A stretch of 64,000 nt of DNA, from positions 620,001 to 684,000 of the forward strand of contig NZ_CP038462.1 of the NCBI RefSeq assembly GCF_004777465.1, read 5' to 3'. Positions 59,725 to 64,000 of the stretch are shown here, one piece after another (the stretch's first letter is position 1; the number at the start of each line of letters is the position of its first letter). The position numbers and the translations under genes were made by a program. Under the pieces are notes generated by a model. The model did no database searches. It had not been told where the DNA came from and saw only the letters and a list, made by a program, of their open reading frames with translations. This stretch comes from Nocardioides daphniae (GTDB lineage: Bacteria; Actinomycetota; Actinomycetes; Propionibacteriales; Nocardioidaceae).

Positions 59725-62700
59725 CTGCGACGGTACTCGCCGCCCACCTCGAAGAACGCCTGCGTGACCTGGCCCAGCGTGCAGACCCGCGCGGCGTCCA
59801 TCAGCACGGCGAAGACGTTCTCGCCGCTGGTCGCGGCCTGCTTCAACCGCGCCAGCGCGGCCTGCGCCTCGTCGGCGTGCGCGTCGCGGAAGCTGCGTAC
59901 GCGGCTCAGCTGCGACTCCTTCTCGGCCTCCGTCGCCCGGGCCAGCTCGACCGGCCCGATCTCCTCGCTGTGCTCGCCGAGGAAGGTGTTGACGCCGACG
60001 ATCGGCAGCGAGCCGTCGTGCTTGCGGTGCTCGTAGAGCATCGACTCGTCCTGGATCCGGCCGCGCTGGTAGCCGGTCTCCATCGCGCCCAGCACGCCGC
60101 CACGCTCGCTGATCGCGTCGAACTCGGCGAGCACCGCCTCCTCGACGAGGTCGGTGAGCTCGTCGACGACGTACGAGCCCTGGAGCGGGTTCTCGTTCAT
60201 CGCCAGCCCCCACTCGCGGTCGATGACCAGCTGGATCGCCATCGCCCGGCGCACCGACTCCGTGCTCGGCGTCGTCACCGCCTCGTCGTAGGCGTTGGTG
60301 TGCAGGCTGTTGGCGTTGTCGTAGACGGCGGTCAGCGCCTGCAGCGTGGTGCGGATGTCGTTGAAGGCCATCTCCTGCGCGTGCAGCGACCGTCCGGAGG
60401 TCTGCACGTGGTACTTCAGCTTCTGGCTGCGCTCGCTGGCGCCGTACTTCTCCTTCATCGCGACCGCCCAGATCCGCCGGGCGACCCGGCCGAGCACCGT
60501 GTACTCCGGGTCCATGCCCGAGGAGAAGAAGAACGACAGGTTGGGCGCGAAGTCGTCGATCGCCATGCCGCGTGCCAGGTAGGCCTCGACGTAGGTGAAG
60601 CCGTTGGCCAGCGTGAAGGCGAGCTGGCTGATGGGGTTCGCCCCGGCCTCGGCGATGTGGTAGCCGGAGATCGACACGGAGTAGAAGTTGCGCACCCCGT
60701 GCTCGATGAACCACTCCTGGATGTCGGCCATCATCCGCAGGCTGAACTCGGTGGAGAAGAGGCAGGTGTTCTGTCCCTGGTCCTCCTTGAGGATGTCGGC
60801 CTGCACGGTCCCGCGGACCTGCGTGAGGGCGTACGCCGCCAGCTCCGACCGCTCGGAGGCGTCGGGCTCGCGGCCCTCGCGCTCGCGGAAGCGGTCGACC
60901 TGCTGGTCGATGGCGTGTTGAGGAAGAAGGCGAGCACGGTCGGCGCCGGCCCGTTGATCGTCATCGAGACCGAGGTCGTCGGGTCGACCAGGTCGAAGCC
61001 GTCGTAGAGCGCCTTCATGTCGTCGAGCGTGGCCACCGAGACGCCGGAGGTGCCGACCTTGCCGTAGACGTCGGGGCGCGGGTCGGGGTCGCGGCCGTAG
61101 AGCGTCACCGAGTCGAAGGCGGTGGAGAGCCGGGTCGCCTCGGAGTCGCCGGCCAGCAGCTTGAAGCGGCGGTTGGTGCGGAACGGGTCGCCCTCGCCGG
61201 CGAACATCCGGGTCGGGTCCTCGCCCTCGCGCTTGAACTCGAAGACGCCGGCGGTGAAGGGGTAGTGGCCGGGCAGGTTCTCGCGGCGCCAGTAGCGGAC
61301 CAGGTCGCCGTGGTCCGTGGTGCGCGGCAGGGCGACCCGGCGGATCGCGCTGCCCGAGAGCGACTCGCGCACCAGCCGGGTGTGGATCTCGCGGTCGCGC
61401 ACCCGGACGACCCGCTCGTCGCCGGCGTACGACGCGACGACGTCGGGCCACTCGTCGATCTGCCGGCGCAGCGCGGTCGGCAGCGCCTCGCGGGCGGCCG
61501 CGGCCAGGTCGGCGACCTCCTTCTGCGCCGCGCCCATGTCGTCCAGCCCGTCGAGCTCGGCCGCCACCGCGTCGAGTCGCTGCGCCCGACGGGCCGCCCC
61601 GGCGAGCGACTCGGTCTCGGCGTGGAAGCCGCGGACGGTCGCCGCGACCTCGGCCAGGTGCCGCACCCGGTCGCCCGGGACGACCTGCCGCAGCCGCGAC
61701 GAGTGGCGTACGTCGACCCGCGGCAGCGCGCCTTCGCCGACGGTGAGGCCGTGCGCGGTGAGCCCGTGCTCGACGAGCAGGTCGCGCAGGTGCTGGTAGA
61801 GCGCGGTGACGCCGTCGTCGTCGAAGGTGGCGGCGCTGGTGCCGAAGGCCGGCATCTCCTCGGGGGCGGAGCCGAAGGCCTCGCGGTTGCGGACCAGCTG
61901 GCGGGCCACGTCGCGCAGTGCGTCGGCGGCCCCGCGGCGCTCGAACTTGTTGATCGCCACGACGTCGGCGAAGTCGAGCATGTCGATCTTCTCGAGCTGC
62001 GAGGCCGCGCCGAACTCCGGCGTCATCACGTAGAGGGAGGCGTCGACGAAGGGCACGATCGCGGCGTCGCCCTGGCCGATGCCCGGCGTCTCGACGACCA
62101 CCAGGTCGGCGCCCGACGCCTTGAGCACGGTGATCACGTCGGCCAGGTGCTCGGGCACCTCGTGGGCGCCACGGGTGGCGAGCGAGCGGAAGAAGACCGG
62201 CCGCTCGCCGTCGGTCGACGGGCCGAGCGCGTTGCACCGGATCCGGTCGCCCAGCAGCGCCCCACCCCCGCGGCGGCGCGTCGGGTCGACCGCGACCACG
62301 GCGATCCGCAGCCGGTCACCCTGGTCGCGACGGAAGCGGCGTACGAGCTCGTCGGTGAGGCTCGACTTGCCGGAGCCGCCGGTGCCGGTGATGCCCAGGA
62401 CGGGCACCGTCCGGGCCTGCGCGGCCTCGCGCAGGGTGGCGAGGTCGGCAGGGAGAGCTGGCCGGTCTCGGCACCGGTCAGGGCGCGCGCCACGGCGGCG
62501 CGGTCGCCCGCCAGCACCTGCGCGACCTCGGCCGGGGCGATCGCCCACGGGTCGACGTCGCAGTCGGCGACGACGCTGTTGACCATGCCGACCAGGCCGA
62601 GGCGCTGGCCGTCGGCGGGGGAGAAGATGCGGACGCCGCGCTCGGCGAGCAGGGCGATCTCCTCGGGCACGATCACTCCGCCGCCGCCCCCGACGACCTT

Positions 62701-63018
62701 CACGTGGCCGGCGCCAGCCGCACGCAGCTGCTCGACGAGGTAGGTGAAGTACTCGACGTGGCCGCCCTGGTAGGAGGAGACCGCGACGCCCTGGGCGTCC
62801 TCCTCGAGGGCGGCGGCGACGACCTCGTCGACCGACCGGTTGTGGCCGAGGTGGACGACCTCGCACCCCTGGGACTGGAAGATCCGCCGCATGATGTTGA
62901 TCGAGGCGTCGTGGCCGTCGAAGAGGCTGGAGGCGGTGACCAGGCGGACCGGGTGGGTCGGCACGTGCAGGTCGGGCTTCCCGGTGGTCGGTCGTGCGGC
63001 CGGGGTGGGGCTGCTCAT
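59718..63018 (-). CDS. icmF: fused acyl-CoA mutase IcmF (B12 domain - GTPase - mutase; two apparent frameshifts)
   Basis: About 1100 residues. N-terminus: B12-binding domain, [20 protein letters not shown] with the His that ligates cobalt, and [20 protein letters not shown]. Residues about 200-500: MeaI/MeaB-like GTPase chaperone, P-loop [33 protein letters not shown] and [21 protein letters not shown]-terminus from about 560: mutase barrel ([60 protein letters not shown]). This domain order is that of IcmF, which interconverts isobutyryl- and butyryl-CoA or similar branched acyl-CoAs. Shifts at about 62450-62457 and 60913-60915 each look like one lost base. ATG after GGAG. Confidence 0.92.
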
Positions 63019-63042
63019 GAGGGGGCTCCGAGATGTGTGGAT

Positions 63043-63072
63043 GTCCTAGTAATTGGATGGTAGGACGTCCAA
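63043..63072. promoter_or_regulatory. overlapping inverted repeats upstream of icmF
   Basis: GTCCTA (63043-63048) mirrors TAGGAC (63061-63066), and TTGGA (63053-63057) mirrors TCCAA (63068-63072). They lie between the icmF start and the end of the MarR gene and could bind the MarR protein. Confidence 0.5.
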
Positions 63073-63116
63073 GCAATTTTCGGAAGGGCCCCGGATGCGG
63101 CGCCGCAGGGCGGGCG

Positions 63117-63632
63117 TCAGGCGGAGACGTGGTCCCCGGACGCAGCACGCAGCGCCGCCAGCAGCTCGGTCAGCCGGGCGGCGTCGCCGGCCTCGATCCC
63201 AGGCTGGGTGAAGACCTCGGCGTTGAGCCGCTCGGTCGCCCGCTCGACCACCTCGCGCCCCGTCCCGGTGATCGAGGCGAGCACCACCCGACCGTCGTGC
63301 GCGCCGCGCTCGCGGGCTGCGTACCCCTGCTTCACCAGGCGCGCGACCGCGCTGGTCACGCTGGTCGGGTGCACCTGCAGCAGCGAGCCCAGGCGGGTCA
63401 TCGGCATCGCCCCGTCGTGGGTGAAGGAGAGCAGGCGCAGCACCTCGTAGCGGGCGAAGCTCAGGTCGAGCGGACGCAGCACGGCGTCGATCCGCTCCAT
63501 CAGCAGCTGGTGCGCGCGCACCAGCGAGGTGACCAGCTCCATCCCGTCGGCGGCGTCCTCCCAGCCGTGCGCGACCCACTGGCGGCGCGCCTCGGTGATC
63601 GGGTCGCGCTGGCGGGGGTCGGCGGAGGACAT
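63117..63632 (-). CDS. MarR-family transcriptional regulator
   Basis: A 171-residue winged-helix protein: LVRAHQLLMERIDAVLRPLD, LSFARYEVLRLLSFTHDGAM, MTRLGSLLQVHPTSVTSAVA, RLVKQGYAARERGAHDGRVV. The DGR wing is the MarR signature. Upstream of icmF on the same strand with 98 bases between, where palindromic sites lie, so it may control icmF. Confidence 0.92.
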   Translation of the reverse strand: MSSADPRQRDPITEARRQWVAHGWEDAADGMELVTSLVRAHQLLMERIDAVLRPLDLSFARYEVLRLLSFTHDGAMPMTRLGSLLQVHPTSVTSAVARLVKQGYAARERGAHDGRVVLASITGTGREVVERATERLNAEVFTQPGIEAGDAARLTELLAALRAASGDHVSA

Positions 63633-63684
63633 GGGGGAAGGGTAGCCACCGGCGACGTGCGCAGGGCCCCCGTACGGTGGTGGC

Positions 63685-64000
63685 GTGAGCGGCTACTACG
63701 ACCCGAGGCCCGCCACGCGCCCGCGTTGGCAGGTCGCGGCAGCCTGCAGCGGCGGCTTCGTGGCGCTGCTGTGGCTGCTCGAGCTCCTCGACTCACTGAT
63801 GGCCAACCAGCTCGACGCCTCCGGCATCCGGCCCGGCACCAGCGACGGCCTGATGGGCGTCCTCTTCGCGCCGCTGCTGCACGGAGGCTTCGGCCACCTC
63901 ATGGCCAACACCGGGCCGTTGCTGGTGCTCGGCTTCCTGCTGGCGCTGGCCGGCATGTCGAAGTGGATCGCGGTGACCGCGACGGTCTGGCTGATCGGCG
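63685..64000 (+). CDS. rhomboid-type intramembrane serine protease, N-terminal part (cut by window edge)
   Basis: From GTG 63685 the frame is open to the window end (105 codons). A first membrane segment VALLWLLELLDSLMANQLDA is followed by GVLFAPLLHGGFGHLMANTG, the rhomboid H-x2-F/WxHLxxN loop between helices 1 and 2, then LLVLGFLLALAGM. The catalytic GxS Ser would lie past the edge. GTG start is tentative. Confidence 0.8.
   Translation, partial: MSGYYDPRPATRPRWQVAAACSGGFVALLWLLELLDSLMANQLDASGIRPGTSDGLMGVLFAPLLHGGFGHLMANTGPLLVLGFLLALAGMSKWIAVTATVWLIG

Overview
The window is high-GC DNA from an actinobacterium. Evidence for this is GTG/ATG starts behind purine-rich ribosome binding sites, tight ATGA/GTGA gene overlaps, a mycofactocin cluster, a DUF222/HNH gene with an actinobacterial-type LexA box, and many acyl-CoA genes. 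A Nocardioides-like (Nocardioidaceae) host is my best guess from overall style; no marker gene is present to prove it. Almost all of it is catabolic: acyl-CoA synthetases, dehydrogenases, hydratases, thiolase, oxygenases, CoA-transferase, transporters and regulators, arranged as several short operons around AT-rich promoter islands.

Layout. 1-4.4 kb: start of korA (cut by the window edge), then aldehyde dehydrogenase, a mycofactocin-type SDR and a flavin monooxygenase. 4.4-7.8 kb: a foreign-looking, lower-GC islet with a ribbon-helix-helix/RAMA modified-DNA reader candidate, an IS3-family element with clear inverted repeats, and two unknown proteins. 7.8-13.7 kb: MaoC hydratase, MFS carrier, ferredoxin reductase, P450, ferredoxin, second MFS carrier: a complete P450 electron chain. 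13.7-24.6 kb: a damaged mycofactocin-coupled SDR, acyl-CoA dehydrogenase, four NTF2/SnoaL-like proteins, two KstD-like flavoproteins, an acyl-CoA ligase, two hot-dog hydratase-like proteins and a thioesterase. 24.6-35.6 kb: a Liv-type ABC importer (KHMGF), a PPOX protein, two CaiC-like ligases, two crotonases (one MenB-like) and a CitE-like lyase.

35.6-37.9 kb: YCII-like protein, SOS-type DUF222/HNH gene, a small membrane-anchored unknown. 37.9-47.6 kb: aldehyde dehydrogenase, SnoaL-like protein, NDMA-type (mycofactocin) alcohol dehydrogenase, then mftR and divergent mftABCDE-SDR-mftF. 47.6-50.6 kb: HSL-type esterase, Baeyer-Villiger-like monooxygenase and an EthD-like protein. 50.6-57.5 kb: crotonase, SDR and thiolase divergent from two acyl-CoA dehydrogenases, an SDR and an amidohydrolase. 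57.5-64 kb: FadR-type GntR regulator, CaiB/BaiF CoA-transferase, fused isobutyryl-CoA-type mutase IcmF, MarR regulator, start of a rhomboid protease.

Reading as a whole: an imported cyclic or branched acid/alcohol appears to be oxidised by P450, Baeyer-Villiger, flavin and mycofactocin-dependent dehydrogenases, activated to CoA thioesters, desaturated by KstD/acyl-CoA dehydrogenases, ring-opened and beta-oxidised, with branched acyl-CoA finished by IcmF. The substrate cannot be named from sequence. About a dozen otherwise conserved genes carry apparent one-base indels, mostly losses; the simplest explanation is residual assembly error, so frameshifted genes are described here as full-length genes unless they carry several kinds of lesion.
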